DNA of 64,000 nt from Liriodendron chinense (GCA_003013855.2 ML058465.1:496001-560000); one strand, 5' to 3'. Positions 35,752 through 46,310 are shown, numbered from the stretch's first letter. Numbers and translations are program-made. Notes: generated from the letters alone by a model not told the origin.

Positions 35752-36905
35752 TTGTGTTGGCCACCTGCACATTCTTTTTTGCATATATGATTGATGATGA
35801 TGCATTTTTTTGTATTTTTTGAAAAAGATGATATGTTATATGTAAAAGAAATATGATGCATTTAATTAAAAAAAGAGAAAACTTGTTTGAAAATCTACTG
35901 TGCCATGAGTTGTCTTGTGAGTGTGTCTGGATTTTGTGTCAGGATATAGGAATCAGAACTGGGGCTCGGTCAATGATTTGACTGATGTCTCGAGATTTGT
36001 CTTGCTTGATCCTTTGGTTCCCTAGAGATGTAGGCAATGGAAACTCTTGCTTCCTGAGATTGTCAGAGTTTGTAGAGTTCTTCACTCCTGACTGTACTTC
36101 CTCTTGTTCTTGCACTTTCACTGCTTGAACCGATCTGGACTGTCTGATTTCTTGGTACCTGCACTTTTATTTTTTCTTTTTTTTTATTTGAGCCATTTTT
36201 GCCTGCAGTGCTCTTTCGAGTTTTCACCATAGCCGGCTTTTTCCCGTCATTTTTGCCCGTGGCGCCCTTTCAGGTTTTCACCACGTCCCGGGTATTTGGT
36301 CTTGCCTGCCCCTTGGCAGCTGTGCTGTTTTTACCCTTGGCGCCCTTTCAGGTTTTCACCAAGTCCGCTGTATGCCCACTTTTTTTTTTTACTCGGAGCG
36401 CCCTTTCGGGTTTTCACTCCGCCCTCTTTGTTTAGGCACACATTTTCTTTTTCTTTTTCTTTTTTTTTTTCTTTTTTTTTTTTTTTTCTTTTCTTTCTGG
36501 ATCTCTGGATAGCTGCGGCGGCTAGAGGTCGGGAATCCGTCGTTGCCGGCCGATGGCAGTCTTTCAGCCCTTATCCTAAGTTACGATAATAGAGCTGTCG
36601 GTCTTTGCTAAAGACTCCTCTGAGATGAATGGATGGATGACTGTGTTTCTTTTTGGGTTGATTTTTTCCTCGGGTGCCTTGCTTTGGCTTCCCTTTTTCT
36701 TTCTCTTTTTTTTCTCTCTTTTTTTTTTTGTCTTTTCTTTTTCTTCTGTATTCTTTTTCTCTTTTTTTTTGTCTTTTCTTTTTGAATCCTTTTTTTTTTT
36801 TTTTTGAAACACTTGTTGGTGGACGGGAACGATTTCTCAGAGGTCTTAGTTTCGACCTCTTGACTTCAGCTCTATTAAAGTAACTTTTGATAAGGTCAGA
36901 ATGAC
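35752..36905. other. Spacer between the convergent antisense gene and pol
   Basis: Contains the 3' end of the antisense gene, a small repeat array (36,199-36,425) and long pyrimidine tracts (36,440-36,810). No gene. Short open frames here are low-complexity F/S-rich translations. Confidence 0.7.
36199..36425. repeat. GCGCCCTTTCxGGTTTTCACC repeats
   Basis: Four copies of a motif close to GCGCCCTTTCAGGTTTTCACC, about 60-80 bp apart (near 36,208, 36,264, 36,341 and 36,399). On the element's strand they read GGTGAAAACCTGAAAGGGCG. I recall similar short repeats downstream of pol in plant Tat/Athila elements. Their role is unknown. Confidence 0.85.
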
Positions 36906-39900
36906 TTACCCGTGAAAGATCTTCACGTTGTCGGCGTTGGTTGGCTCAGGAAGATCCACCCCTCTCATGCTGGTGAGTCGGAGGGCGCCTCCGGGAAGTA
37001 CTTCTCTGATGATCAGCGGCCCGTCCCACGAGGGTTTGAACTTTCCTCTGGGATCCGGAAGGTGCGACGGTAGAATCTTCTTCATGACCATGTCGCCTAC
37101 CTTGAAACTTCTTTTCCGGACTCTCTTGTTGTAAGCCCGAGCGATCCTTTTCTGATAGCATTGTGAATGACTTAGTGCACGCATGCGCTTTTCATCTGCT
37201 AGCTGCAACTGATCGAATCTGGCCCGTTGCCATTCTCCTTCTTCAATTCCGCTTTCTAATAACACCCGAAGTGATGGTATTTCCACTTCGACTGGTAGAA
37301 CTGCTTCCATTCCATAAGTAAGCTCGAAAGGAGTAACGCCCGTAGCAGACCGTACAGACGTTCGATAGGCCCAAAGTGCATATGGGAGCATATCTGACCA
37401 ATCTCGATAGGTCACGACCATCTTCTCGAGTATTCTGACGATTGTCTTGTTTGCGGCTTCTACCCCACCGTTCATCTGGGGACGGTAGGGGCTTGATCGA
37501 TGACGTTGGATCTTGAACTTGCTGAGGAAGTCATCCATCTTCTTGTTGACGAACGGAGTCCCATTATCTGTGATGATGGCATTAGGGATTCCATATCGGC
37601 ATATGATGTTATTCTTCATGAATTTGATCACTTGAGATGCTGCAATCGTGGTGTAGGAGGCTGCCTCTACCCACTTGGTGAAGTAGTCGACTGCCACAAG
37701 TATATACTCGTGACCATTTGATGCTTTGGGACTGATCTTGCCGATGATGTCGAGTCCCCACATGGAGAAGGGCCAGGGGGTGGTCAGGTTGTATAACTCT
37801 GATGATGGGGCATGGATTTGATTTGCATGCTCCTGACACTTGAAACATTTTCTGACGTGCTGGCAACAGTCTGTCTCCATGGTGAGCCAATAATAGCCGA
37901 GTCGTAGAATCTTCTTTGCCATCATGTGCCCATTCATGTGAGGGCCACAGATTCCTTCGTGTATTTCTTTCATGATCTTTGCAGCTTCTGTTTCATCGAC
38001 GCATCGGAGGAGGATGTGATTATAGGATCGCTTGTAGAGAACTTCGCCACTGATGGTGAACTGGCCGGCCAAACGCTGGATGGTTCGGTGATCTGTTGCT
38101 GTTGCTGATTCTGGATACTCCTGGGTTTCAAGATATTGCTTGATGTCGGCATACCAGGGTTTGTCAGGGACAGCTTCGGCTTCTTCTATTTGCAGGCAAA
38201 AAGCAGGTTCTTCTTGAATTTCGACTGTGAGCTCCCATTCTGAAGCTCCTTTTGGGATCTCGAGCATTGATGCAAGTGTGGCGAGGGCATCTGCAAACTG
38301 GTTCTTGGCTCTGGGCATGTATGAGAAGGTGATTTCCTTGAATTCTTCGATCAGATTGTCAAGATACACATGATATGGTATCAACTTCTCGTCTTTGGTT
38401 TTCCATTCGCCATTGGTCTGATTGATGATAAGCTGTGAGTCTCCAAATACTCGTAGCTTCTTGACGCCCAAGATTATGGCTTCCCTTAAGCCAGCGATGC
38501 ATGCTTCGTACTCTGCCATGTTGTTGGTGCACTCGAACGCGATGCGCCTCGAGATAGGAATAGGGACATCATCTGGAGAGTAGAGGATTGCTCCAATACC
38601 ACTTCCTTTAGAATTTGCTGCGCCGTCGAAGAATAACGTCCACTCATCTTTTTTCTTCTTTTCTTCCTCTTCAATGAGCAAGAGATCTTCATCAGGGAAG
38701 AATGTCTTGAGCGGCTGATAGTCCAGGAGTGAGTGAGCCGCAAGATGATCAGCGAGGGCCTGCCCCTTGATTGCCTTCTGAGTGACATAGGTGATGTCGA
38801 ACTCAGACAGGAGTAGCTGCCATTTAGCTATTCTTCCAGTGAGTGCCGGTTTCTCGAACAGGTATTTGAGCGGATCCATGTGAGCGAGGAGGAGAATAGG
38901 GAATGCAATCATGTATTGACGGAGTCGCTGAGTTGCCCAGACTAGGGCGAGGCAGGTCTTCTCGATCGGGGAATACCTGGTCTCGTAGTCAGTGAACTTT
39001 CGGCTCAAATAGTATATTGCTTGTTCCTTCTTCCCGGTCTCGTCGTGCTGGCCGAGGACACAGCCAATGGCTTCTGCTGCTACCGAGATGTATAACAATA
39101 GTGGTCGTCCAGGAGTGGGCGGCACTAGGACCGGAGGATTCATGAGATATCTCTTGATGCGGTTGAAGGCGACTTGGCAATCATCATTCCATTCTTTTGG
39201 GACGTTCTTCCGAAGGAGCTTGAATATTGGCTCACAGATAGGTGTGAGCTGTGCGATGAAGCGACTGATGTATTGAATTCTGCCGAGGAAGCCACGAATT
39301 TCTTTCTCTGTTCTAGGAGGGGGCATCTCAATGATTGCTCTGGTTTTGGTCTCGTCGACCCTGATGCCATCCTCGCTCACCATAAAGCCGAGGAGTTTGC
39401 CTCCCATTGTACCGAAGACACATTTCTGAGGGTTGAGACGAAGTTTGTACTTTTCTAATCTGTTGAATAACTTCTTCAGATCTTCAAAGTGTCCTTCAAT
39501 TGTGCGAGATTTGACGATCATGTCGTCCACATATACTTCGAGCTCCTTGTTCATCATGTCATGGAATAGTGCTGTCATTGCTCGCTGATATGTTGCTCCT
39601 GCGTTCTTCAGACCGAACGGCATCACCCTGTAACAGAAGGTCCCCCAGGGAGTGATAAATGCTGTCTTCTCACGATCTTCGACGGCCATCTTGATCTGAT
39701 TGTAACCTGAGAACCCGTCCATGAATGAGAAGATCTTGTATCCAGCAATGTTGTCGACCAGAGTGTCGATATGTGGCAAAGGGAAGTCATCTTTTGGACT
39801 GGCTTTGTTGAGATCTCGGAAGTCGATGCACATTCGAACCTTGCCGTCCTTCTTTGGTACTGGCACGATGTTGGCGAGCCATTCAGGGTAGTTGGAGACT

Positions 39901-40511
39901 ACCAAGAATCCCGCGTTGTATTGTTTGATGACTTCATCTCGGACTTTCAGAGCCCATTCTGGCTTCATTCTTCGGAGTTTTTGCTTCACGGGCTTCATAT
40001 CTGCCTTGGTTGGCAGATGGTGTACAACGAGCTCTTCATCGAGCCCCGGCATGTCTTCATATGAGAACGCGAAGTTGGACAATCTTGGAGCTAGGAACTC
40101 TATCATTTTCTGTTTCATCTCAGGTGGCAACGATTTTCCAATGCGTACTTCCCTAGGGATCTCAGGCGTCCCCAAGTTTACTATCTCGAAATCATCGGCT
40201 ACAACATTGGCTTTAGATTCGAACTTTTTGAGGAGATCCTCAAGTTCGGGAGCAGGATCATCATCTTCCTCGTTCCGAGCTTCGTCCAGACCCATGAGCT
40301 CAAAGTCTAATTCGATGTCGAAATCATATGATTCGACTTCAAACTCATGCGACTCTTTAGACGAACTTGGCACGCTATTGAATGCAGGGAAAGAAATATT
40401 TTTTGGTTTTTGAGATTTTTCTGAAATTGAGATGCTAGATGTTTTTGGTTTTTGAAAGTTTTTGATTTTTTTGGGTTTTTGAATTTTACGGGACTTTGAA
40501 CAAGCGGGCAT
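36906..40511 (-). CDS. pol: Tat-type Pol: reverse transcriptase, two RNase H domains, integrase
   Basis: 1201 residues, intact. Reverse transcriptase spans about 185-355, with DFRDLNKASPKDDFPLP near 230-246 and the catalytic YVDD at 327-330. RNase H 1 (about 465-590) has lost its first catalytic Asp (LYISVAAEAIGCVL), as is usual where a second RNase H has taken over. RNase H 2 (about 624-750) keeps all four acidic residues (FFDGAANS, NMAEYEA, FGDSQ, FADALA), the archaeal-type domain typical of the Tat lineage. The integrase has an HHCC zinc finger (about 850-892) and a catalytic core with D921, D982 and E1018, the last two 35 residues apart, then a C-terminal region ending near FKPSWDGPLIIREV. 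Pol copies the RNA into DNA and inserts it. The protease lies in the preceding frame. The first about 150 residues are K/S-rich and acidic linker. Confidence 0.96.
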   Translation of the reverse strand: MPACSKSRKIQKPKKIKNFQKPKTSSISISEKSQKPKNISFPAFNSVPSSSKESHEFEVESYDFDIELDFELMGLDEARNEEDDDPAPELEDLLKKFESKANVVADDFEIVNLGTPEIPREVRIGKSLPPEMKQKMIEFLAPRLSNFAFSYEDMPGLDEELVVHHLPTKADMKPVKQKLRRMKPEWALKVRDEVIKQYNAGFLVVSNYPEWLANIVPVPKKDGKVRMCIDFRDLNKASPKDDFPLPHIDTLVDNIAGYKIFSFMDGFSGYNQIKMAVEDREKTAFITPWGTFCYRVMPFGLKNAGATYQRAMTALFHDMMNKELEVYVDDMIVKSRTIEGHFEDLKKLFNRLEKYKLRLNPQKCVFGTMGGKLLGFMVSEDGIRVDETKTRAIIEMPPPRTEKEIRGFLGRIQYISRFIAQLTPICEPIFKLLRKNVPKEWNDDCQVAFNRIKRYLMNPPVLVPPTPGRPLLLYISVAAEAIGCVLGQHDETGKKEQAIYYLSRKFTDYETRYSPIEKTCLALVWATQRLRQYMIAFPILLLAHMDPLKYLFEKPALTGRIAKWQLLLSEFDITYVTQKAIKGQALADHLAAHSLLDYQPLKTFFPDEDLLLIEEEEKKKKDEWTLFFDGAANSKGSGIGAILYSPDDVPIPISRRIAFECTNNMAEYEACIAGLREAIILGVKKLRVFGDSQLIINQTNGEWKTKDEKLIPYHVYLDNLIEEFKEITFSYMPRAKNQFADALATLASMLEIPKGASEWELTVEIQEEPAFCLQIEEAEAVPDKPWYADIKQYLETQEYPESATATDHRTIQRLAGQFTISGEVLYKRSYNHILLRCVDETEAAKIMKEIHEGICGPHMNGHMMAKKILRLGYYWLTMETDCCQHVRKCFKCQEHANQIHAPSSELYNLTTPWPFSMWGLDIIGKISPKASNGHEYILVAVDYFTKWVEAASYTTIAASQVIKFMKNNIICRYGIPNAIITDNGTPFVNKKMDDFLSKFKIQRHRSSPYRPQMNGGVEAANKTIVRILEKMVVTYRDWSDMLPYALWAYRTSVRSATGVTPFELTYGMEAVLPVEVEIPSLRVLLESGIEEGEWQRARFDQLQLADEKRMRALSHSQCYQKRIARAYNKRVRKRSFKVGDMVMKKILPSHLPDPRGKFKPSWDGPLIIREVLPGGALRLTSMRGVDLPEPTNADNVKIFHG

Positions 40512-40576
40512 TGCAGACCATGATTGAGCCCAACTTGTTCCAAAGTTCCGATCGCTGCTTAAACAGGCATTTTTTT

Positions 40577-43500
40577 TTAGAAGCCAGAGCCCTCAGATGG
40601 CTCTTTGGCTGATTCAAAAGTTAGGGGAACAGATGACCATTCAGGACCCCACACTTCCTCCCCTGAAGAGGTGGGGGTTGATGCTTTGGGCGAAGAATCA
40701 TGGTCTGGCCCAATGACCATGACTTCTTGCTGGTCAGGTTCGAGATCTGAGTCGTACTCAGTCCCTCCCGGATCACTTACCTCGCATTGCAGTTCGTCTG
40801 GTTCCACAGCTAGACACAAGTTTGGAACCTGGATATCAGACCAATCTAGGGCTAGCCACTTCCCTTTCTTGGTCCAATGGATGGGCTGCTTCTGCCCCTG
40901 GCTGATGATTGATGATGTTGACTTTGCAGGGATGGGCAAGTCGTGCCCCTTGCTAATTGGTGATGAGATGGGCGAGTCGTGCCCCTTGCTGATTGAAGTG
41001 GAGATGGGCAAGTCGTGCCCCTGGCTGATTGAAGTGGGCAGGTTGTGCCCCTGGTTGATTGATGCTGACGTGGGCGGGTTGTGCCCCTGGTTGGGAGCAG
41101 GTGTCAGAGTAACCTGGTCCTGAAGCTGCTGTATTTGTCTTCCTTCTTCGTCTTCATCATTTCCTCCTTCTTCTGGAGGCTTAGAGGGTTCGAGAATTTG
41201 ATCCCATCGAATGGGGGGCCACGTGGCCCAAACTAGGCTCATCGGGAGGCCTTTGTGTAGTGCAGTCGGTTGATTCCCTCCTGGATCTTTGCAAGGTTCT
41301 CCTGGCTTGACGAATTGGATGGGTGAGCACCGAAATTTCTTCCTTCTCTTGTCCATGAAGGTTGCCCTGTATCCGAGTCCCCATTTGCGTTGGTTATATA
41401 CCAGCGGTACCTTTCTGGACTTGAAGTGATTCTTCATTCGATATTTGAGGCTCAGACGCTCTGCCGGTGAGAAGACACGGTCCACCCTTGTTGGTTCTGG
41501 ATTGGCGATAGAGTTCACAGTCTCAAATTCGAAACTGTGAAATGGGATGTCTTCTTCAGAGTGTTGGATATCGATGACCGGGATGTCTGGTTCAGTGGCA
41601 GCAGCATTGGAAGGAATGATGAGCTCCTTCTCTGCGTGGATAGAGATCACTTGATTTCCACAGATGTACTTCACCCGTTGATGTAAGGTTGATGGCACAG
41701 CTCCAACCTTGTGCAGCCACGGCCGTCCGAGCAACATGTTGAAAGAGGCTGATATATCCAAGATTTGGAATGTGATGGTAGAGACTTCCGGGCCTATCTG
41801 TACCTCTATGTCGACTTCCCCTTCCACTGATCGGCGGGTATTGTCGAATGCTCTGACGCATATGGTGCTGGGTCGAAATGAAGAAGGACTGATTCCCAGG
41901 CGTTCCGCGGTCTTGAGTGGGCAGACATTTAAGCTTGAGCCATTATCGATAAGGACTAGCGGGACGCAGAGGTCTTTGTATCGTAAGGCTATGTTGAGGG
42001 ATCGCCCATGATCGCGTCCTTCTGGTGGCAACTCATTATCGGTGAAGGTGATGGCGCGCGGAGCCAGTAGCTGTCCAATCATCAATGCAATCATCTCTGG
42101 TGCCGTATCGGAGGAGACATGAGCATCATTCAAGGTCCTGGCAAACATTTCTCGGTGTATGCGAGATGTGCAGAGTAGCTCACATACTGAGATTTGTGCA
42201 GGGATTGACTTGAGCTGAGTTGCCACATCGTGTGCGGCTTCATTTTTGTTGCCGAGGCCTGAGAGAGCGCCTTTGGTATCTCCTCTATTCTGATTATCTC
42301 TTCGGATGCAACGCCCATTGGGATTCATGTTCCCCACTTCCGCACATTCTGGATAGTGCCATGGAACCTCTTTGTAGCTTTCCTCCCTTTTGCCTTCTAG
42401 GACCACCGGTTCTTGCAACGGTGCTGTTGTGGGTACCAGATCTTCCTCGTATGGAGCTTTTGCCTTGAGGACTACATTGTTACCTGTGCTGAAGGGGTAA
42501 TATCGAGGCTTGCCTTCATAGACCACATAAGGTCGTGGTCCTGGCTTGACTGTTCCTGGGGCAGGAGGCTCCCATGGAATGAATACTGGTCCTCTTGATA
42601 TGGCAGGAGGTTTCTCTGTTCGTCCGAGCTGCCGTAACGTGATTGATATGCCTTCGGGACTTGCCCCTTGCAATATGGCAGGCTTGACTGGAAGAGATCC
42701 TTCCAAGACAACGGGCTCTTGCTGCTGATGAGTATAATCCCTCCATTGTGGATTGGATTGTTCTGGGGTTGCCCCTTGCAAGATGACAGGTTCGTATGTG
42801 GGCTCAATGTATGATTGTGCTCCTTCCAGGACGACTGGTTCCCAGTTTGAATGATTGTAAGGTGCCCTTTGAACAACTGGTATATCGTATGGAGGTGCTC
42901 CTTCAAATACTACTGGCTCGGAGATTGAAGGAAGAAAGGGACTTGCCCCTTGCAAGACTGGAGGAGGATTTGTTGGCTCATAGGTGTAGGCATGAATGGA
43001 CTGAATAGGGGAGAAGAAGCGATCGATATGGTCCCCTTCTTCTATACTATTGACGGCAGGGCCACGAGATGAACTGGGGTCCGTCAGATGTTGAGGCAGA
43101 GGATTCTGAAGGATGTTGGTGGAAGCTGCTGGAGAAGTTCCAGGGACCGAGATGACGATCTTACGGTCATCAATCAGGTCTTGTATGGCATTCTTCAAAG
43201 TATAGCATCGGTCAGTGGCGTGGCCACGTCCTTGATGGTAGGCACAGTACTCATTTTCTCGGTAGTTTGGAGGCAGAGGATGAGGCGGAGGCCTAGGTGT
43301 CATCAGAGTGAGTAACTGCTTTTGTACCAGCGTAGTCATGATTTGACTAAGTGGTTGATTGAGTGGAGTGAACTTCCTGAACTCCCTGTAATTCTGCCTG
43401 TTCTGGTATGAGTATTGGCCATTTCCCCTGAACTGCTGCTGTTGTCGGGGTGGCTGTGGCTGAGGATTCGGTTGTGGCTGATATCGCTGAGGCTGATGCT

Positions 43501-45271
43501 GAACTTGATTCTGCTGATACTGTTGACGTCCTTGTGGGGGAGCACATTGATTTCCTTGAGCAGCGGTGTTGATGTTGTTTACCTCTGTTGGGCGGGGAGG
43601 AGAACCATTGCGGTTTCCATTCCCATGCCCGATAGGTCTTCCTTCCACTCTGTTCCTCTTGACTGGAGTGGCTTGATGAGGCCATGGGGAGATCGTCCCG
43701 GCCCGGATTCCTGCTTCAACTTGCTCTCCAGCACGGATCAATTGTGAGAAATTCGCATATGGATGCGAGATGAGATACCCGGATATGCCTGGGTATGTTG
43801 AATGAACAATCATGGAGATTTGTTCTTCATCGTCGATGGGTGTCCGCATTCTGGCTGCCATAGCTCGCCAACGTCCCACATAAGCTGATAGTGTTTCATC
43901 ACTCCTTTGCCTGAGTGCTGCGAGGTCGGCTCTTCTGGGTGCCATGTTGAGATTGTATGCGAATCTGTCAACAAAAGCCTGGGAAAGCTGCTCCCATGTC
44001 CTGATGCGGTGGCAGTCCAATGAAGTATACCAATCCAGGGCATCGCCCTTCAGAGATTTTTGGAACAAACGAATGAGGGCCCCTTCATTTCCTGAGATTG
44101 CACTCAGCTCTCCACAGAAGGCCTTGAGATGTGCTGTGGGACAACCGCTGCCGTCGTATCTTTTGAACTTTGGAACCTCAAAGTTTTGAGGTACCTGAGC
44201 ATCTGGGAAAGGACACAAGTCTCTGAACTTGGTCGAACGTAAGTCGATTCCTTGCTGTCGCTGAAGCTGATTTTGCAAGATCTGGAACTGCTCCCGCAAC
44301 TCGTCCAGTCCTGAGTGATCTGTTCGAGCGACTGGTGCCTCCTGGAATAAGGCACGTTCTTCTTCGGCATAGTGGTCGATGTCTTCGACCCTATGGGCTT
44401 GCTGAAAAGCAACCGCGGGTTGCTGAAATTGGTTTGATGATTGAACTGGATTCTGATGAACTTGAGCTTGAAATGATGGTAACTGAACTGGAGATTGTAC
44501 TGAAGGTTGAACTGGAACTTGCTGGAAATTAACTAGATTTTGCTGAATTGAAGATTGCTGGAAATTAACTGGATTTTGCTGAATTGAAGATTGCTGGAAA
44601 TTAACTGGAATCCCATCGGCGGGGATGTGCTGGAATTGAAAAGTGCTCCTGTTTGCAGGAGGCTGAGATGCTGGGAAGTGACCCCCTTGTTGGGTATTCG
44701 CCACTGTCCGCTGATTGATGTGGGCTTGACACTGACCCCCATTGTGGGCATTCGCCAGTGCTGTCCTTGTTGCTGGAAATTGAATTGAAATCCCATCGGC
44801 GGGGATGTGCTGAAATTGAAAAGGTGTCCCATCGGCGGGGACATGCTGAGATCTACTGAGATTGTTGTTTGCAAGATTGACTGGAAGCTGACTGGATGTT
44901 CCGGCAACGGAAGTGCTCTGAGATGGCCTTGTCGTCGCAGGAAGATATTGAGAAGGATGCCCCACGGCGAAGGGCTGAGATGGCTGCTGTCGGTAGTCTT
45001 GGGCAGACTCCGATGGTTGTGCTTGATTTGAACTGGAGGCCGGGAGGACCCGGCATGGCTGCTGAGCTTGCTGAACTGGGCCAACCTGATTGTTGGCTGC
45101 TGCGGTGGTTTGTGCTTGCATGAATTGCAAGAGCATTTCTTGCATTGCTCTCACTCCTTGTGCCAATTCTTGTATGATTGGCGTATTGTCAATGGGCTGT
45201 TGCGCTGGAGGTTGCGCTTCGGCTATTTCGAGAGCAGGGAAGTGATGAGTTTCTTCTTCGTGGTCGGACAT
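40577..45271 (-). CDS. gag: Tat-type Gag-protease polyprotein
   Basis: 1564 residues. The N-terminal 360 residues are Q-, P- and N-rich with repeats such as FQFQHIPADGI and QQNPVNFQQSS. The capsid-type Retrotrans_gag domain spans about 365-520 (GDALDWYTSL, FVDRFAYNLNM, RRADLAALRQR). A zinc-knuckle variant CAYHQGRGHATDRC follows near 680, the form usual in this lineage. An aspartic protease around 1100-1120 has the active site LIDNGSSLNVCPL, where DNG replaces DSG/DTG. A G-patch-like KWGLGYRATF lies near 1300. The tail (about 1390-1450) carries six to seven short repeats of the type GHDLPIS. Gag forms the particle and the protease matures it. The stop is 66 nt before the first Met of pol, which is in the -1 frame, so Pol expression needs splicing or recoding. 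Confidence 0.95.
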   Translation of the reverse strand: MSDHEEETHHFPALEIAEAQPPAQQPIDNTPIIQELAQGVRAMQEMLLQFMQAQTTAAANNQVGPVQQAQQPCRVLPASSSNQAQPSESAQDYRQQPSQPFAVGHPSQYLPATTRPSQSTSVAGTSSQLPVNLANNNLSRSQHVPADGTPFQFQHIPADGISIQFPATRTALANAHNGGQCQAHINQRTVANTQQGGHFPASQPPANRSTFQFQHIPADGIPVNFQQSSIQQNPVNFQQSSIQQNLVNFQQVPVQPSVQSPVQLPSFQAQVHQNPVQSSNQFQQPAVAFQQAHRVEDIDHYAEEERALFQEAPVARTDHSGLDELREQFQILQNQLQRQQGIDLRSTKFRDLCPFPDAQVPQNFEVPKFKRYDGSGCPTAHLKAFCGELSAISGNEGALIRLFQKSLKGDALDWYTSLDCHRIRTWEQLSQAFVDRFAYNLNMAPRRADLAALRQRSDETLSAYVGRWRAMAARMRTPIDDEEQISMIVHSTYPGISGYLISHPYANFSQLIRAGEQVEAGIRAGTISPWPHQATPVKRNRVEGRPIGHGNGNRNGSPPRPTEVNNINTAAQGNQCAPPQGRQQYQQNQVQHQPQRYQPQPNPQPQPPRQQQQFRGNGQYSYQNRQNYREFRKFTPLNQPLSQIMTTLVQKQLLTLMTPRPPPHPLPPNYRENEYCAYHQGRGHATDRCYTLKNAIQDLIDDRKIVISVPGTSPAASTNILQNPLPQHLTDPSSSRGPAVNSIEEGDHIDRFFSPIQSIHAYTYEPTNPPPVLQGASPFLPSISEPVVFEGAPPYDIPVVQRAPYNHSNWEPVVLEGAQSYIEPTYEPVILQGATPEQSNPQWRDYTHQQQEPVVLEGSLPVKPAILQGASPEGISITLRQLGRTEKPPAISRGPVFIPWEPPAPGTVKPGPRPYVVYEGKPRYYPFSTGNNVVLKAKAPYEEDLVPTTAPLQEPVVLEGKREESYKEVPWHYPECAEVGNMNPNGRCIRRDNQNRGDTKGALSGLGNKNEAAHDVATQLKSIPAQISVCELLCTSRIHREMFARTLNDAHVSSDTAPEMIALMIGQLLAPRAITFTDNELPPEGRDHGRSLNIALRYKDLCVPLVLIDNGSSLNVCPLKTAERLGISPSSFRPSTICVRAFDNTRRSVEGEVDIEVQIGPEVSTITFQILDISASFNMLLGRPWLHKVGAVPSTLHQRVKYICGNQVISIHAEKELIIPSNAAATEPDIPVIDIQHSEEDIPFHSFEFETVNSIANPEPTRVDRVFSPAERLSLKYRMKNHFKSRKVPLVYNQRKWGLGYRATFMDKRRKKFRCSPIQFVKPGEPCKDPGGNQPTALHKGLPMSLVWATWPPIRWDQILEPSKPPEEGGNDEDEEGRQIQQLQDQVTLTPAPNQGHNPPTSASINQGHNLPTSISQGHDLPISTSISKGHDSPISSPISKGHDLPIPAKSTSSIISQGQKQPIHWTKKGKWLALDWSDIQVPNLCLAVEPDELQCEVSDPGGTEYDSDLEPDQQEVMVIGPDHDSSPKASTPTSSGEEVWGPEWSSVPLTFESAKEPSEGSGF
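40915..41100 (-). repeat. In-frame minisatellite in the Gag-protease tail
   Basis: Six to seven copies of a 40-50-bp unit around GGGCAAGTCGTGCCCCTTGC (plus strand) with T/G variants encode repeated 'SKGHDLPIS' peptides. The unit length is a multiple of three in most copies, so the frame is kept. Confidence 0.9.
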
Positions 45272-45549
45272 GGCTTGCTGAGCCCGAGTGCGGATTATAC
45301 TGCGGTAGGGAAGTTGTCTCCGCGTTCGTTGAGCCCGAGGAGGCGCAATGGTGAGGACTATATTCTACTCTTTTTGGGTTTTGGGATTTTCTATTTTTTT
45401 TTTGTTTTGGAATTTTTCTATTTTTTTTGTGTTCGTTTTGGGTTTTGGGTAGAATGCTATGCAGATGAGATTGTATGAGGATTAGTGACTTTCAAGTACG
45501 GGAAGGATTCTGTTTTCAAGTTGGATCACGACTAGTGGGACTAGCTTTT
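45272..45549 (-). other. Leader between primer-binding site and gag
   Basis: About 280 bp. It contains a T-rich stretch on the plus strand (45,362-45,435; A-rich in the RNA) and no open frame of note. Confidence 0.6.
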
Positions 45550-45566
45550 CCCCAGCGGAGTCGCCA
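45550..45566 (-). other. Primer-binding site of the Tat element
   Basis: On the minus strand TGGCGACTCCGCTGGGG begins three bases inside the right LTR. This is the form I know from Tat/Ogre elements, complementary to the 3' end of a tRNA-Arg; the tRNA identity is from memory and not checked. Confidence 0.75.
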
Positions 45567-46033
45567 TTCTGTGGACCCTCGCCGATTTCTCCGCGCTCCC
45601 ACACGACGTCGTTCTCCCTTTCCTTTCGGAAGAAGAAGAAGAAGAGGTGCGTGAGTGCGAAATCGCCGTTTGTGCCACTGGCTTGCCTCGTTCTCGAGGG
45701 CTTTGTTTGGTTGTCGTGTTGAGCTGAATATGTTTAAGTGAGTTTATATAAGGCCAGAGTCGCCACTAGCCAGTTACTTCGAATCTACAGTCGGCTAGAC
45801 CCCGTAGAAACGTTAGAGAAGGGAATCCGAAGATTCCTTCCTCTAAAATGACTCCTGTTGATCTGCGGTCAGAGATTCAAGGTAAGGGATCACGGTTACA
45901 GGGTGGGAAGAGGTTAAGCACCCCACACACTGCCCGTACCGAAGTACGGTCTCTACTTCACAGAATCGATCGAATACTTGAAAGTCTAATTTAATCCTCG
46001 TATATTCTCATGAATGACATGATGCATGGATGC

Positions 46034-46310
46034 GGGTCTGAACAGTAAGAGTTTCTGATGGGCAGGTTCCAACAACGGGCAAGCCCAGAGCGTACGCTCG
46101 AACTGACAGGTGCTTAATGTAAGACGTATGCAGTGTGCTTGAATGATCAAGGTGTTTTGTGGTGAAGCATGAATGTAGGTCTGAACAGTAAGAGTTTTTG
46201 ATGGGCAGGTTCCAACAACGGGCAAGCCCAGAGCATACGCTCGAACTGACAGGTGCTTAATATAAAGACATATGCATGTGTGCTTGAATAATCAAGGTGC
46301 TTGTAGTGAA
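46034..46310. repeat. 143-bp tandem duplication inside the LTR
   Basis: Two units with the shared run ggtctgaacagtaagagttt, cgggcaagcccagagc and cgctcgaactgacaggtgct. The same duplication is present in the complemented left LTR, so it predates the insertion. Confidence 0.93.

Noticed and set aside
36296..36883. F/S-rich plus-strand and K-rich minus-strand frames at 36.3-36.9 kb
   Set aside because: Low-complexity translation of pyrimidine tracts between pol and the antisense gene.
40605..45478. Plus-strand frames over gag-pro, up to 172 codons
   Set aside because: Shadows of the 1564-codon minus-strand frame. They have no motifs, introns or conserved order, unlike the true antisense genes at 30.7-35.8 kb.
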